The translations under genes were made by a program, and so were the position numbers. A stretch of DNA of 49,178 bases, from assembly GCA_001443385.1 (NCBI GenBank), contig LDXP01000008.1:1-49178 (forward strand). Direction: 5' to 3'. Each line of letters starts with the position of its first letter. Position 1 is the stretch's first letter. The notes below the pieces were generated by a model. That model was not told where the DNA came from and did not search any database. It saw only the letters and a list, made by a program, of their open reading frames with translations. The stretch comes from Candidatus Rokubacteria bacterium CSP1-6 (lineage in GTDB: Bacteria; Methylomirabilota; Methylomirabilia; Rokubacteriales; CSP1-6). Shown in pieces: positions 35,882 through 44,920 of this stretch.

Positions 35882-35987
35882 TACTGCAATTCGACATTTC
35901 CGCTTATTTTAAAAGGGGTTCTCTTATCCTCAGTTCGGGGCCGATCCGGCCGGGTCGGCAGGGAGTAAAGGAAGAGGGTTAGGGGCG

Positions 35988-37055
35988 ATGGGATTGTTTT
36001 CCACCAAGAAGACCGGTTTTGGTCTGGATGTGGGATCGAGCGCGGTGAAACTCGTCCAGCTGCAGGAGGGCTCGAAGGGCTTCACGCTCGAGACCTTCGC
36101 GATGGTGGAGCTTCCGCCAGACGCCATCGGCGAGGGCATGATCAAGGACCCCCCGGTGGTCGTGGACGCGATCAAGGAGGTCGTGAGCAGGGCGGGGGTC
36201 AAGACCAAGGACGCCGTCCTCAGCGTCTCCGGCCGCGAGCTCATCATGAAGAAGATCCAGCTCCCCAAGGTCACCGCGAAGGAGTTGGGCGACGCGATCA
36301 TGCTGGAGGCCGAGCATCACATTAACCTTCCCATCGATGAGGTCTACCTGGACCACCAGGTCGTGGGACAGTCGGCCGGCCAGGGCGGAACGATGGACGT
36401 GATGCTGGTCGCCGTCAAGAAGAGCAAGATCAACGAGTACGTGGCGGTGGTGGAGGAAGCGGGGCTCACGCCGGTCGTGGTGGACGTGGACGCCTTCGCG
36501 CTCCAGAACCAGTACGAGATGAACAGTCCGGAGACGACGGCGGAGGCGGTGGCGCTGATCGACATCGGTGCCTCGATCATGAAGACGAACGTCGTCCGGG
36601 GAGGGGTTTCGATCTTCGCCCGCGACATCGCTTTCGGCGGGAACAATTACACGCGAGCGATCTCCCAGCGGCTCAACGTCCCCTTCGACAGGGCCGAAGC
36701 CGCCAAGAAGGGGGAAGAGGTCCCGGGCGTCCGCTGGGACGACCTCGTGCCGTCCCTCGAAGCGGTCTCCCGCGAGCTGTCGCTGGAGATCCAGCGCACC
36801 TTCGACTATTTCGCGTCCACGGCCGAATCGGAGCGGATCAGCCGGATCGTCCTCTCCGGGGGCTGCGCCAAGCTCTCCGGGATCGACGAGTTCCTCTCCT
36901 CCAGCTGGGGAATCCCGGTGGAGGTGGTCAAGCCGTTCCAGAACGTCCAGTTCGATCCAAACCGGTTCCCCGCCGATGACCTCTACGCGGCAGGCCCCCT
37001 GCTGGCCGTCGCGGTCGGGCTCGGGATGCGACGCGCGGAGGACAAGCCCGCATGA
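35988..37055 (+). CDS. pilM: Type IV pilus alignment protein PilM (actin-like ATPase)
   Basis: A 355-residue cytoplasmic protein with an FtsA/actin-like fold. GFGLDVGSSAVKLVQLQEG is the phosphate-1 motif; VALIDIGASIMKTNVVRGG is phosphate-2; IVLSGGCAKLSGIDEFLSS is the adenosine motif. PilM binds the cytoplasmic N-terminus of PilN (INLLP motif, seen here in PilN) and links PilB/PilT dynamics to the PilNO complex. First gene of pilMNOPQ; its end overlaps pilN by 4 bases. Confidence 0.96.
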   Translation: MGLFSTKKTGFGLDVGSSAVKLVQLQEGSKGFTLETFAMVELPPDAIGEGMIKDPPVVVDAIKEVVSRAGVKTKDAVLSVSGRELIMKKIQLPKVTAKELGDAIMLEAEHHINLPIDEVYLDHQVVGQSAGQGGTMDVMLVAVKKSKINEYVAVVEEAGLTPVVVDVDAFALQNQYEMNSPETTAEAVALIDIGASIMKTNVVRGGVSIFARDIAFGGNNYTRAISQRLNVPFDRAEAAKKGEEVPGVRWDDLVPSLEAVSRELSLEIQRTFDYFASTAESERISRIVLSGGCAKLSGIDEFLSSSWGIPVEVVKPFQNVQFDPNRFPADDLYAAGPLLAVAVGLGMRRAEDKPA

Positions 37056-37603
37056 TTAAGATCAACCTCCTCCCGGCGCGCCCGCGCAGGCGGTTCGCGA
37101 TCGCGCTCCCCACCCTGCCGGGCCTCGGCCTGCTCTTCGGGGTCGTCTACGTCGTCGTGATCGTGGCGGTCGTCGGCTACTGGGTCTACCTGAACAACCA
37201 GGGCAACTCGCTCACAGCGGAGATTGTCCGCCTGGAGGCCGAAACGGCGCGGCACAAGGCGTCCATCGCCGAGGGCACGCGGTTCAAGAAGGAAAAGGAG
37301 GACCTGGAGCGGCGCGTGGCGCTCATCGACCTCATCGCCCGAAACCAGGCCCGCCCGATCTACCTCATGGACGCTCTGGCGGACACAGTTCCCCAGGACA
37401 TCTGGCTCACGTCGGTGGAAGAGAAAGAGCAGGTGCTGAAGATCGCCGGCTCGGCGTTTTCCACGACGGCGGTGGCCGACCTCATGTCGAACCTGAAAAA
37501 TTCGGGAAAGTTCAGGGACGTGGACCTGATCGTCTCCAGGCAGGACCTGGCCAAGACACCCCGGGTGGTGACCTTCGAGGTCACCTGCCGCTTCAGCATC
37601 TAG
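37052..37603 (+). CDS. pilN: Type IV pilus assembly protein PilN
   Basis: A 183-residue bitopic inner-membrane protein. The N-terminal MIKINLLPARPRRR is the conserved PilM-binding motif. One membrane segment (GLLFGVVYVVVIVAVVGYWVYL) is followed by a coiled coil (about residues 50-90) and a ferredoxin-like periplasmic domain ending VTFEVTCRFSI. It forms heterodimers with PilO. It is coupled to pilM by ATGA and followed after 4 bases by pilO. Confidence 0.94.
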   Translation: MIKINLLPARPRRRFAIALPTLPGLGLLFGVVYVVVIVAVVGYWVYLNNQGNSLTAEIVRLEAETARHKASIAEGTRFKKEKEDLERRVALIDLIARNQARPIYLMDALADTVPQDIWLTSVEEKEQVLKIAGSAFSTTAVADLMSNLKNSGKFRDVDLIVSRQDLAKTPRVVTFEVTCRFSI

Positions 37604-37607
37604 GCCC

Positions 37608-38243
37608 ATGGCGCTCGAGATCATCACCCAAGCCCCGCGCTCCCAGAAGATCGTCTTCGGGGTCATCATCTTCGTCGTCCTCCTCGCCGGCGGGTACTAC
37701 TTCCTGCTCTCCCCGAAGATGGCGGTGGTGGCCGACCTCCGGCAGCAGCGGGCGGCCAAGGAAACGGAGATGCTCCAGAGCCGGGCGCTGGCGGCGAGCC
37801 TGGCGCGTTTCAAGCAGGAGGCGGCGGCCCTCCGCGCGAGGCTTGAGACCGCGAAGGAACGGCTCCCGTCCGAAAAGGAGATCCCCGGCCTCTACCGGCA
37901 GGTCTCGGACCTGGCCTACCAGACCGGAATGGCCGTCAGCCTGTTCCAGCCCAGGCCCCCGGCCACGAGGGACGTCTACGAGGAGGTCCCGATCTCCATC
38001 AGCGCCGAGGCGGACTACCATCAGCTGGGCACGTTCCTCGATCGCATCGCCCGGCTTTCGAGAATCGTGAACCTGACGGACATGAAAATCACCGGGATCT
38101 CCCGACCTACGGGCACGATTCGGGCCGACCTCACCCTGGCGACGTACGTCTTCCGCCCGGAGGGGGCGCCCCCTTCGCCGGCGCCGGGAGCAAGGCCGGG
38201 AGCCAGGCCGCCCGCACCGCCCCCGCCGGGAGGCGCGCGATGA
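37608..38243 (+). CDS. pilO: Type IV pilus assembly protein PilO
   Basis: A 211-residue inner-membrane partner of PilN. Its single membrane segment is KIVFGVIIFVVLLAGGYYFLL. A coiled coil follows (VVADLRQQRAAKETEMLQSRALAASLARFKQEAAALRARLE), then the ferredoxin-like domain with LPSEKEIPGLYRQVSDLAYQTGM and ISAEADYHQLGTFLDRIARLSRIVN, the PilO signature. The last ~25 residues are Pro/Ala/Gly-rich. Its stop overlaps pilP (ATGA). Confidence 0.94.
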   Translation: MALEIITQAPRSQKIVFGVIIFVVLLAGGYYFLLSPKMAVVADLRQQRAAKETEMLQSRALAASLARFKQEAAALRARLETAKERLPSEKEIPGLYRQVSDLAYQTGMAVSLFQPRPPATRDVYEEVPISISAEADYHQLGTFLDRIARLSRIVNLTDMKITGISRPTGTIRADLTLATYVFRPEGAPPSPAPGARPGARPPAPPPPGGAR

Positions 38244-38725
38244 GGTCCGCATGGATCGCCGCGCTCGGCCTGATTGGCCTGCTGGCAGGCTGCGGCGGCC
38301 CACCGGCGCCCGCGCCGGCCCCGCCGCGGCCCGCGACGTCCGCGCCGGCCGCCCCTGCCCCTGCTGCGCCCGCCAGGCCGGCGGGGCCCCCGGTGGCAAT
38401 GCCCAAGGAGCCGGAGGTCAAGCCGCTCGAGCCACTGGCCTACGACCCGAAGGGCCGCCGCGACCCGTTCGTCTCGTTGGCAACGGCCGAGGGCGCCAAG
38501 GGTCTCACCGTCGCTGCCGTGAAGCTCGTAGGCATCGTTCACGGGCGGCAGGGACGCCTGGCGCTGGTGGAGGCCCCGGACGGCCTGGGGTACATCCTGA
38601 AGGCCGGAGACCAGATCGGTGATGGCCGAGTGGCGGACATCGGCCGCGACAGCCTGACCTTTTCGGTGGCGGCTCGACCCGGGCTGCCCCCGACGCCGGT
38701 TGTGAAGCGACTCAGAACGCAGTAA
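38240..38725 (+). CDS. pilP: Type IV pilus lipoprotein PilP
   Basis: A 161-residue inner-membrane lipoprotein with signal MRSAWIAALGLIGLLAGC (lipobox LAGC). A long Pro/Ala-rich linker (about residues 20-55) follows, then the PilP domain: LAYDPKGRRDPFVSL, LVGIVHGRQGRLALVEAPDGLGYILKAGDQIGDGRVADI. PilP bridges PilNO and the N-domains of PilQ in the periplasm. It overlaps pilO by 4 bases; pilQ starts 12 bases later after GGGAGG. Confidence 0.94.
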   Translation: MRSAWIAALGLIGLLAGCGGPPAPAPAPPRPATSAPAAPAPAAPARPAGPPVAMPKEPEVKPLEPLAYDPKGRRDPFVSLATAEGAKGLTVAAVKLVGIVHGRQGRLALVEAPDGLGYILKAGDQIGDGRVADIGRDSLTFSVAARPGLPPTPVVKRLRTQ

Positions 38726-38737
38726 GGGAGGACAGCG

Positions 38738-41128
38738 ATGAAGCGGTTTGGGTGGATGTGGGGTTTCCTCCTCGGTCTCGGCCTGGTGGGCGGGCTGGCC
38801 GCCCCCGGTTCCGGGGAGTCTCCGACCGGTGAATCGCTCGTCCAGCTTCGAGACATCAGCGTGGAGCCGCGCGACGCCGGGCTCGCGGTCCAGATCAAGA
38901 TGAGTGGACCCGCGGCGTACGAGACCGCTCTGATCGACAGGCCGACCCGCCTCGTGATCGACCTGGAGTCCACCGGCTACGGCTGGCGCAAGACCCCGCT
39001 GAACGTGGGGATGGACCCGCTCCGCACGATCCGGGGAAGCCAGCTCAAGAAGGGGGTCTCCCGCGTCGTTCTGGAGCTGAGCCGGAAGGTCGGCTACCGG
39101 ATCGACGAGGGGCCTGAAGGGCTCACCGTGATGCTGGAGCCCGCGTCCACCGCGGGGGCGCCGGCGCAGGCCGAGACCAAGCCCGCCGAAGTCGCCAGGG
39201 CCGAGGCGCCCAAGGCACCTGTGCCCTCGCCCGTCGCGAAAGCTGAAACGGCGAAGGCTGAGCCTCCGGTCGCGGAAGGTGCGAAAGAGAGCGAGCCGCC
39301 CAAGGCGGAGCTCGCCAAGCCCGCAGCCCCCGCGCCAAAGGCGAAGACGGCGCGCCCGCCCGTCGTGGCGATGGCTCCGCCCCCGCCGTCACCCGCCGCG
39401 GCCCCGGCCCCGATTCGCGTGGCTCAGGCGCCCCAGGCTCAGCCGCCCGCCTCTAACGGCCCGCGGCCGATCTCGCTCGACTTCAAGGACGCGGACATCG
39501 CCAATCTCCTCCGGATCCTCGCGGCAGAGAGCGGCCGCAACATCGTGGCGGGCGAGGACGTGAAGGGAAAGGTCTCCATCTCCCTACAGAACGTCTCGTG
39601 GGAGCTCGCCCTGGATACGATCCTGGAAGCCAGGGGGCTCCAGAAGACGGAAAAGGATGGCGTGATCCGGATCGTGTCCACCGAGCAGCTCATCAAGGAG
39701 CGGGAAGGCCTGGCCAAGGCCCAGGAGGCCAAGCGGAAGGGCGAGGCGGAGGCTCGCGCCAAGGAGGCCGAGGCCGAGCTGAAGGAGGTCAACGCGAAGC
39801 TGGCCAAGCAGGCGCAGGAGGCGGCCATCGCCGAAGCCCAGGCCCGCGGGCCGCTCCGGGAAGAGACGATCCGCCTGAAATACGCCGATCCGGAAGAGGT
39901 GGTCACCACCCTCGAGGGAATTCTGGGGCTCCCCAAGGGCGGAGCGGTGGCCGCGACCGGTACCGTGCTGAAGCAAACCGGAGTAACGCCAGCCATCGGC
40001 CTTGGCGGCCCGCCGCCCATCGCGGAGCCGCCGTTCCAGCAGCTCTACGGCGCCCAGCCGGGGGCGCCGCCGGCCGGCCCGGTCTCCGTCAGCGCCGAGG
40101 TCCTGGCCAAGGGGATCACCATCCGCGCCCACAAGCCGACCAACACGATCTTCATCCGCCATTATCAGGCCGACCTCGAGCGGATCAAGAAGCTCATCGC
40201 GGAGACGCTGGACGTCCCGGTCCCCCAGGTCAAGATCGAAGCCCGGATGGAGATCCTCGACCGGCCTGCCCTGCTTGACATCGGCATCCAGTGGGGGGGG
40301 GCGGGGACCAGAAGGGATGGTCAAAATATCCTCCTCGCACAGGGAGCTAACGCTCGTACCGCCGGCATTTTGCCGGGGCCGGCCCCCATCTTTGATCCGG
40401 CGTCGCCCATCAACCCCAACCTCCCGCTGACGAACTTCCTCCCTGTTAGCGGGACTACGGGCCTGCCCACCGGCGGGAACCTTGTGAACATTCCGTTCGC
40501 CTTCCCGGGGTCGCCGCTGTCGCCTGGAGGTCCCACCGGCTCGATCAATTTCGGGATCGTTGGGACGCGGTTTAACGTGAACCTGGCCCTCCAGGCGCTC
40601 GAGGTCCTGCAAAAGACCAAGACGCTGGCACGCCCGGAGATCGTCACGGTGGAAAACAAGGCGGCTCAGATGTCGATCGGTGAGGAAATTCCCTACTCGA
40701 CGGTCAGCTCGGCGGGAACCCAGGTCCAGTTCAAGGAGGCGGTGCTCAAGCTCGAGGTGACCCCCACCGTGATCCGTGAGCCAGATGGCAACAAAATCAA
40801 GATGAAGGTCATCGTCGAGAATAACTCCCGCGGCACGGTAACCGGCGGCATTCCGGCCATCGACAAGCGGAGGGCGGAGACGGAGGTCATCGTAAAGGAA
40901 GGCGAAACTCTCGTCATCGGCGGGGTGAAGCAGCGTCAGGCGCGGGAAGTCATCACGAAAGTTCCCCTGTTCGGGAATATCCCCCTTCTCGGCTGGCTCT
41001 TCAAGACCCGCTCAGAGGAAGTCAATCCGGATCGGGAGCTGGTCATCTTCATCACGCCGTCGGTCATCAAGGGCGGAGGCCCCGTTCAGACCACGAAGCC
41101 ACCCGCGGAAAAGCCCAAGGGGTCATGA
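38738..41128 (+). CDS. pilQ: Type IV pilus secretin PilQ
   Basis: A 796-residue outer-membrane secretin. Signal peptide (MKRFGWMWGFLLGLGLVGGLAAPGSG) leads to one AMIN peptidoglycan-binding domain (about residues 30-130) and a long Ala/Pro/Lys-rich linker (about 135-240). The STN/N0 domain follows (ISLDFKDADIANLLRILAAESGRNIVAGEDVKGKV), then an unusual charged coiled insert (LAKAQEAKRKGEAEARAKEAEAELKEV split by EVNAK), the N1 domain (IRLKYADPEEVVTTLEGIL), and the secretin core ending VPLFGNIPLLGWLFKTRSEEVNPDRELVIFITPSVI. Only one AMIN domain is visible. Last gene of the operon. Confidence 0.95.
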   Translation: MKRFGWMWGFLLGLGLVGGLAAPGSGESPTGESLVQLRDISVEPRDAGLAVQIKMSGPAAYETALIDRPTRLVIDLESTGYGWRKTPLNVGMDPLRTIRGSQLKKGVSRVVLELSRKVGYRIDEGPEGLTVMLEPASTAGAPAQAETKPAEVARAEAPKAPVPSPVAKAETAKAEPPVAEGAKESEPPKAELAKPAAPAPKAKTARPPVVAMAPPPPSPAAAPAPIRVAQAPQAQPPASNGPRPISLDFKDADIANLLRILAAESGRNIVAGEDVKGKVSISLQNVSWELALDTILEARGLQKTEKDGVIRIVSTEQLIKEREGLAKAQEAKRKGEAEARAKEAEAELKEVNAKLAKQAQEAAIAEAQARGPLREETIRLKYADPEEVVTTLEGILGLPKGGAVAATGTVLKQTGVTPAIGLGGPPPIAEPPFQQLYGAQPGAPPAGPVSVSAEVLAKGITIRAHKPTNTIFIRHYQADLERIKKLIAETLDVPVPQVKIEARMEILDRPALLDIGIQWGGAGTRRDGQNILLAQGANARTAGILPGPAPIFDPASPINPNLPLTNFLPVSGTTGLPTGGNLVNIPFAFPGSPLSPGGPTGSINFGIVGTRFNVNLALQALEVLQKTKTLARPEIVTVENKAAQMSIGEEIPYSTVSSAGTQVQFKEAVLKLEVTPTVIREPDGNKIKMKVIVENNSRGTVTGGIPAIDKRRAETEVIVKEGETLVIGGVKQRQAREVITKVPLFGNIPLLGWLFKTRSEEVNPDRELVIFITPSVIKGGGPVQTTKPPAEKPKGS

Positions 41129-41133
41129 GGTTC

Positions 41134-41162
41134 CCGGAGGGGGGCTACCGCCCCCCTTCCGG
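41134..41162 (+). terminator. GC-rich hairpin after pilQ
   Basis: CCGGAGGGGGGC/CGCCCCCCTTCCGG stem with a short loop, 6 bases after the pilQ stop. No T-tract follows, so it may attenuate or stabilise rather than terminate. A second perfect hairpin (GCGCCGGC-aaa-GCCGGCGC) follows at about 41180-41198, before aroC. Confidence 0.5.
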
Positions 41163-41233
41163 ACCTCCCCCCCGGGCTGCGCCGGCAAAGCCGGCGCTCG
41201 AACAGGAAATTTCAAGAAGCGAGAGGTAGTCCA

Positions 41234-42406
41234 GTGAGCCTTGCGTTCCGCTTCCTCACCGCGGGCGAATCCCACGGTGAGGCCTTGGTCGCCGTCATTG
41301 ACGGCGTCCCGGCCGGGCTCTCCCTGACGGAAGCGAACATCAACGAGGACCTGGCTCGCCGCCAAAAGGGCTACGGCCGCGGCGGCCGGATGAAGATCGA
41401 GCGGGACCGGGTCCACCTGACGTCGGGAGTCCGCTGGGGGCTCACGCTGGGCAGCCCCATCACGCTGACGATCCCCAACCTGGACTGGGAAAACTGGAAG
41501 GCGACCATGTCCGTCGGCCCCCCGGAGCCGGGCGCCGCCGCCAAGCAGATCACGCGCCCGCGGCCGGGACACGCCGACCTCGCCGGGGCGATGAAGTACG
41601 GGCACCGGGACATCCGGAACGTCCTGGAGCGCTCGAGCGCGCGCGAGACCACGGCGCGGGTCGCCGTGGCCGGGGTGGCGAAGAAGCTCCTGGGCGAGTT
41701 CGGCATCCAGATCCTGAGCCACGTCGTCGAGATCGGGGGGATCCGGGGGGGAGAGCTCGACCTGCCCTGGGCCGAAATCCAGCGCCGCGCGGAGGCCTCA
41801 GAGGTCCGCTGCGCCGATGGGGAGGCGGAGAGGCGGATCATCGAGGCCATCGACGACGCCAAGGCCAAGGGAGACACGCTGGGCGGGATCTTCGAGGTCG
41901 TCGCCCTCGGCTGCCCGGTCGGCCTGGGCTCCTACGTCCAGTGGGACCGGCGGCTGGACGGCCGCCTCGCCCAGGCGTTCTGCGCGATCCAGGCCATCAA
42001 GGGCGTCGAGGTCGGCCTGGGCTTCGAGACCGCGCGGCGCCCGGGCTCGCAGGTCCACGACGAAATCCTCTACGACGCCGACGCGGGGTTCAAGCGGACC
42101 ACCAACAACGCGGGAGGCCTCGAGGGAGGCGTCACGAACGGTCAGCCCGTCGTGGTCCGCGCCGCCATGAAGCCCTTGTCCACGCTCCGCACGCCACTCC
42201 GCTCCGTGGACGTGGCGACGAAAGAGGCCGTGGAGGCGGTGGTCGAGCGGAGCGACGTCTGCGCGGTCCCCGCCGCCGGCATCGTCGGTGAAGCCATGAT
42301 GGCGATCGTCCTTGCCCAGGCGTTCCTGGAAAAATTCGGCGGCGACAGCCTGGAGGAGATCCGCCGGAACTACGACGCGTATCAGGCATCTTTGAAGAAC
42401 TGGTAG
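41234..42406 (+). CDS. aroC: Chorismate synthase
   Basis: A 390-residue FMN-dependent enzyme converting EPSP to chorismate, the last shikimate-pathway step. Conserved signatures are [23 protein letters not shown] near the N-terminus, [36 protein letters not shown], and [17 protein letters not shown]. The GTG at 41234 ([11 protein letters not shown]) matches homologues. It starts ~105 bases after pilQ behind two hairpins. aroB follows, with hairpin element copy B in between. Confidence 0.97.
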   Translation: MSLAFRFLTAGESHGEALVAVIDGVPAGLSLTEANINEDLARRQKGYGRGGRMKIERDRVHLTSGVRWGLTLGSPITLTIPNLDWENWKATMSVGPPEPGAAAKQITRPRPGHADLAGAMKYGHRDIRNVLERSSARETTARVAVAGVAKKLLGEFGIQILSHVVEIGGIRGGELDLPWAEIQRRAEASEVRCADGEAERRIIEAIDDAKAKGDTLGGIFEVVALGCPVGLGSYVQWDRRLDGRLAQAFCAIQAIKGVEVGLGFETARRPGSQVHDEILYDADAGFKRTTNNAGGLEGGVTNGQPVVVRAAMKPLSTLRTPLRSVDVATKEAVEAVVERSDVCAVPAAGIVGEAMMAIVLAQAFLEKFGGDSLEEIRRNYDAYQASLKNW

Positions 42407-42410
42407 CGCG

Positions 42411-42456
42411 ACCACGCCGGCCTCCGGCCGGTCGTGGTGCCCGCAAAGGACTTGGC
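42411..42456 (+). repeat. Conserved hairpin-plus-tail element, copy B
   Basis: A 28-base hairpin (ACCACG-CCGGCC, TCC loop, GGCCGG-t-CGTGGT) followed by GCCCGCAAAGGACTTGGC. Same geometry as 16590-16634, with compensatory changes at three base pairs and a 15-base identical stretch (GGTGCCCGCAAAGGA). It starts 4 bases after the aroC stop. Confidence 0.7.
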
Positions 42457-42469
42457 CTCCATCTACCCG

Positions 42470-42486
42470 CCGCGCCTCCGGCGCGG
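42470..42486 (+). repeat. Second hairpin downstream of copy B
   Basis: A 7-bp perfect stem CCGCGCC-TCC-GGCGCGG, with the same CCTCCGG apex as the hairpin just upstream. Together they form a tandem hairpin pair in the aroC-aroB spacer. Confidence 0.6.
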
Positions 42487-42508
42487 ATCCACATGAGGAG
42501 GGCCCTTC

Positions 42509-43603
42509 ATCACCGAGATAACCGTGAATCTAGGGCCACGATCCTACCCGATCCTCGTCGGGACGGGAGCCCTCCGGTCGGTCGGAGAGCGGCTGGCCGC
42601 GCTCGGAGCAGGGCGGAGAACCGCGCTCGTCAGTGACCGGTCCGTCATGGCGCTCCACGGATCCGTCGTCATCGAGAGTCTCCGCGCTTCCGGGTTTTCC
42701 GTGGCCGAGATCCGCGTGCCGGAGGGGGAAACCGCCAAGACCCTGGCCGTGGCCGAGCGCTGCTGGGACGATTGCCTGGCGGCCGGCCTCGATCGCACCT
42801 CCACGCTCCTGGCGCTGGGGGGCGGGGCCGTGGGAGATCTGGCCGGGTTCGTCGCCGCCACGTACATGCGGGGAATCCCCTTCGTCCAGCTTCCCACCAC
42901 GCTCCTCGCCCAGGTGGACGCGTCCATCGGGGGAAAGGTCGCCATCGATCATCCGCGGGCCAAGAACCTCATCGGAGCCTTCCACCAGCCCCGGCTGGTG
43001 GTCGTGGACCCCTCGGTGCTGTCAACGCTGCCCGACGCCGAGTTCAGGTCGGGGCTGTCCGAAGTGGTCAAGCACGGGATCGTGCTGGACACCGCCTATT
43101 TCGCCGACATCGAGGCCCACGTGCGCGAGATTCTCGCCAAGGACCTCCCCACCTTGGAACGGGTCATCGCGGGGTCCTGCCGGCTGAAGGGCCGCGTCGT
43201 CGAGGCCGACGAGCGCGAAGGCGGGCCGCGGGCGGCGTTGAACTACGGTCACACCGTGGGGCATGCCCTGGAGGCGGCCACCTCCTTTTCCAAGTGGCTC
43301 CACGGCGAAGCGGTATCGCTCGGCATCGCCGCGGCCGCACTGATCGCCCAGCGCCTCGGTATGGCCGACGCCGAGACCGTGACCCGTCAGGTCGGCCTGC
43401 TCAAAGCCCTCGGGCTGCCGGTCACGTTCTCGGGTCCGGCGCCCGACGCGGTCGTCCAGGCGATCGCTCGAGACAAGAAGGCGCGCGACGGCAAGGTTCC
43501 TTTCGTGCTGGCCCCGCGGATCGGCGAGTTCCGGCTCGTCTTCGACATCCCTCCCGACGCCGTCTTGAGCGTGCTGGGGAAAATGCAGGAAGCCGCCGGT
43601 TGA
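42509..43603 (+). CDS. aroB: 3-dehydroquinate synthase (start codon uncertain)
   Basis: Converts DAHP to 3-dehydroquinate, the second shikimate step, using NAD+ and a divalent metal. Motifs: LGGGAVGDLAGFVAATYMRGIPFVQLPTTLLAQVDASIGGKVAIDH; metal and substrate residues in ESDER-like VEADEREGGPRAALNYGHTVGHALE and LHGEAVSLGIAAA. The track starts at GTG 42524 (359 residues). Upstream, GAGGAGGG at 42495-42502 is 6 bases before an in-frame ATC (42509) reading I-T-E-I-T-V-N-L-G, which is how homologues usually begin (M-x-x-I-x-V-x-L). There is no ATG, GTG or TTG between the upstream stop and 42524. So either an AUC start or the distant GTG is used. Confidence 0.93.
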   Translation: MTEITVNLGPRSYPILVGTGALRSVGERLAALGAGRRTALVSDRSVMALHGSVVIESLRASGFSVAEIRVPEGETAKTLAVAERCWDDCLAAGLDRTSTLLALGGGAVGDLAGFVAATYMRGIPFVQLPTTLLAQVDASIGGKVAIDHPRAKNLIGAFHQPRLVVVDPSVLSTLPDAEFRSGLSEVVKHGIVLDTAYFADIEAHVREILAKDLPTLERVIAGSCRLKGRVVEADEREGGPRAALNYGHTVGHALEAATSFSKWLHGEAVSLGIAAAALIAQRLGMADAETVTRQVGLLKALGLPVTFSGPAPDAVVQAIARDKKARDGKVPFVLAPRIGEFRLVFDIPPDAVLSVLGKMQEAAG

Positions 43604-43629
43604 CAACCACCACGCCCGACACTTATAAA
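43600..43629 (+). promoter_or_regulatory. Sigma-70 promoter overlapping the aroB stop
   Basis: TTGACA - 18 bases - TATAAA. The -35 contains the aroB TGA stop. The expected transcription start at about 43636 is only 3 bases before the ATG at 43639, so a leaderless mRNA for the TPR gene is likely; it could also drive efp-accB-accC. Confidence 0.65.
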
Positions 43630-43638
43630 AGAGAGGCC

Positions 43639-44313
43639 ATGGCCGACAACGCCCCTCGGCCCGGCGGGGGAGGCATGGCGGAGGACACCGTGGCGGCCAG
43701 CGCCATCCGCCGCTACGCAGAGCGCCTGGCCAAAGACCCGACCTCGCTGGCGTTCGCTCCGCTGGCCGATCTCTACCGCAAGGCCGGGCGGAACGGGGAC
43801 GCGATCGCCCTCTGCCGCGACGGGCTCCGGCGCTATCCGACCTACGCGACGGCCCGGCTGATCCTCGCCAAGGCGTATCTGTCCGAGGGCAATCAGGAGG
43901 GCGCCCTGGCCGAGCTGAACCAGGTGGTCGCCCAGAGCCCGAACGACCTCCAGGCCCACCGGATGCTGGCGGATATCTATCGCCGCCGGGGTGACCTGGA
44001 CCGTGCCGCGCGCCACCTGGAACGGGTGGTGGCCCTGGATCCGGCGGATCGCGAGGCGGCGCGGCTCCGCGATCTGCTGAAGAGCGGCGGCGCGCCGGGA
44101 GAAGGATCGGGGCTCAGGAAAATTCTCGAGGATGACACCTTCGCCACCGTCAGCTTCGGAATCATCTGCCTCGAGCAGGGACTCCTGGACGAGGCGGCGG
44201 CGATCTTCTTGCGCGTCCTCAAGCGGGATCCCGGGAACCGCGGGGCGCGCGACGGGCTGGAAGAAGCGCTGGGTGGCAGGGGCCGGAAGCGCGCCGCGGC
44301 CGTGAAAGAATAG
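43639..44313 (+). CDS. TPR-repeat protein
   Basis: A 224-residue soluble helical protein with about four to five TPR-like repeats (LAFAPLADLYRKAGRNGDAIALCRDGLRRYPTYATARLILAKAYLSEGNQEGALAELNQVV and on), a break around residues 145-165, and a last repeat (FGIICLEQGLLDEAAAIFLRVLKRDPGN). No signal peptide, so probably cytosolic and a protein-protein adaptor. The reading frame lies inside the longer track ORF 42772-44313, whose first 289 codons are shadow within aroB. Start: ATG 43639 (MADNAPRPGG) or ATG 43675 (MAEDTVAASAI), the latter with GGGGGAGG just ahead. In many genomes a dehydroquinase or peptidase gene sits between aroB and efp instead. Confidence 0.85.
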   Translation: MADNAPRPGGGGMAEDTVAASAIRRYAERLAKDPTSLAFAPLADLYRKAGRNGDAIALCRDGLRRYPTYATARLILAKAYLSEGNQEGALAELNQVVAQSPNDLQAHRMLADIYRRRGDLDRAARHLERVVALDPADREAARLRDLLKSGGAPGEGSGLRKILEDDTFATVSFGIICLEQGLLDEAAAIFLRVLKRDPGNRGARDGLEEALGGRGRKRAAAVKE

Positions 44314-44337
44314 CCCCCCTCACCCCAGGGGAGACCG

Positions 44338-44916
44338 ATGCAGGTATCGACCAACGATTTCAGAAAGGGCATGAAGATCGAGGTGGACGGGGCCCCCTAC
44401 GCCATCGTGGACTTCCAGCACGTGAAGCCCGGCAAGGGCGGGGCGTTCGTCCGCACGAAGCTCAAGCACCTGAGGCTCGGGACGGTGATCGACAGGACCT
44501 TCCGGGCGGAAGAGAAGGTCCCGCTCGTCAACTTCGAGGAGAAGCGGATGCAGTTCCTGTACCGGGACGACCGCTTCCACTTCATGGACCTCGAAACCTA
44601 CGATCAGATCGCCCTCAGCGAGGACGAGGTGGGGGACGCGCGGCAGTTCCTCCAGGAGAACACGGAGGTGGAGGTGCTCTACGTGGACGGCGCTCCCATC
44701 GGGATCGAGCTGCCGAATTTCGTGGATCTCGTGGTGGTGAAGACCGAGCCGGGAGTCCGCGGCGATACGGCCTCGGGCGGCTCCAAGCCCGCCACGCTTG
44801 AAACGGGCGCCGTGGTGTCCGTCCCCCTCTTCATCAACGAGGGGGATGTCTTGAGGGTGGACACCCGCACCGGCGCCTACATCTCTCGGACGGCCGCTGC
44901 GGCCGGAGCGGGGTAG
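44338..44916 (+). CDS. efp: Elongation factor P
   Basis: A 192-residue tRNA-shaped factor that relieves ribosome stalling at polyproline. Three KOW/OB domains are visible: [45 protein letters not shown], then [22 protein letters not shown], then [53 protein letters not shown]. The tip loop reads KPGKGGAF, so the modified residue would be Lys (beta-lysylation or similar) rather than the Arg rhamnosylated in other lineages. The many proline-rich proteins here (PilO, PilP, PilQ) are plausible clients. accB starts 4 bases after the stop. Confidence 0.97.
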   Translation: MQVSTNDFRKGMKIEVDGAPYAIVDFQHVKPGKGGAFVRTKLKHLRLGTVIDRTFRAEEKVPLVNFEEKRMQFLYRDDRFHFMDLETYDQIALSEDEVGDARQFLQENTEVEVLYVDGAPIGIELPNFVDLVVVKTEPGVRGDTASGGSKPATLETGAVVSVPLFINEGDVLRVDTRTGAYISRTAAAAGAG

Positions 44917-44920
44917 GAGC

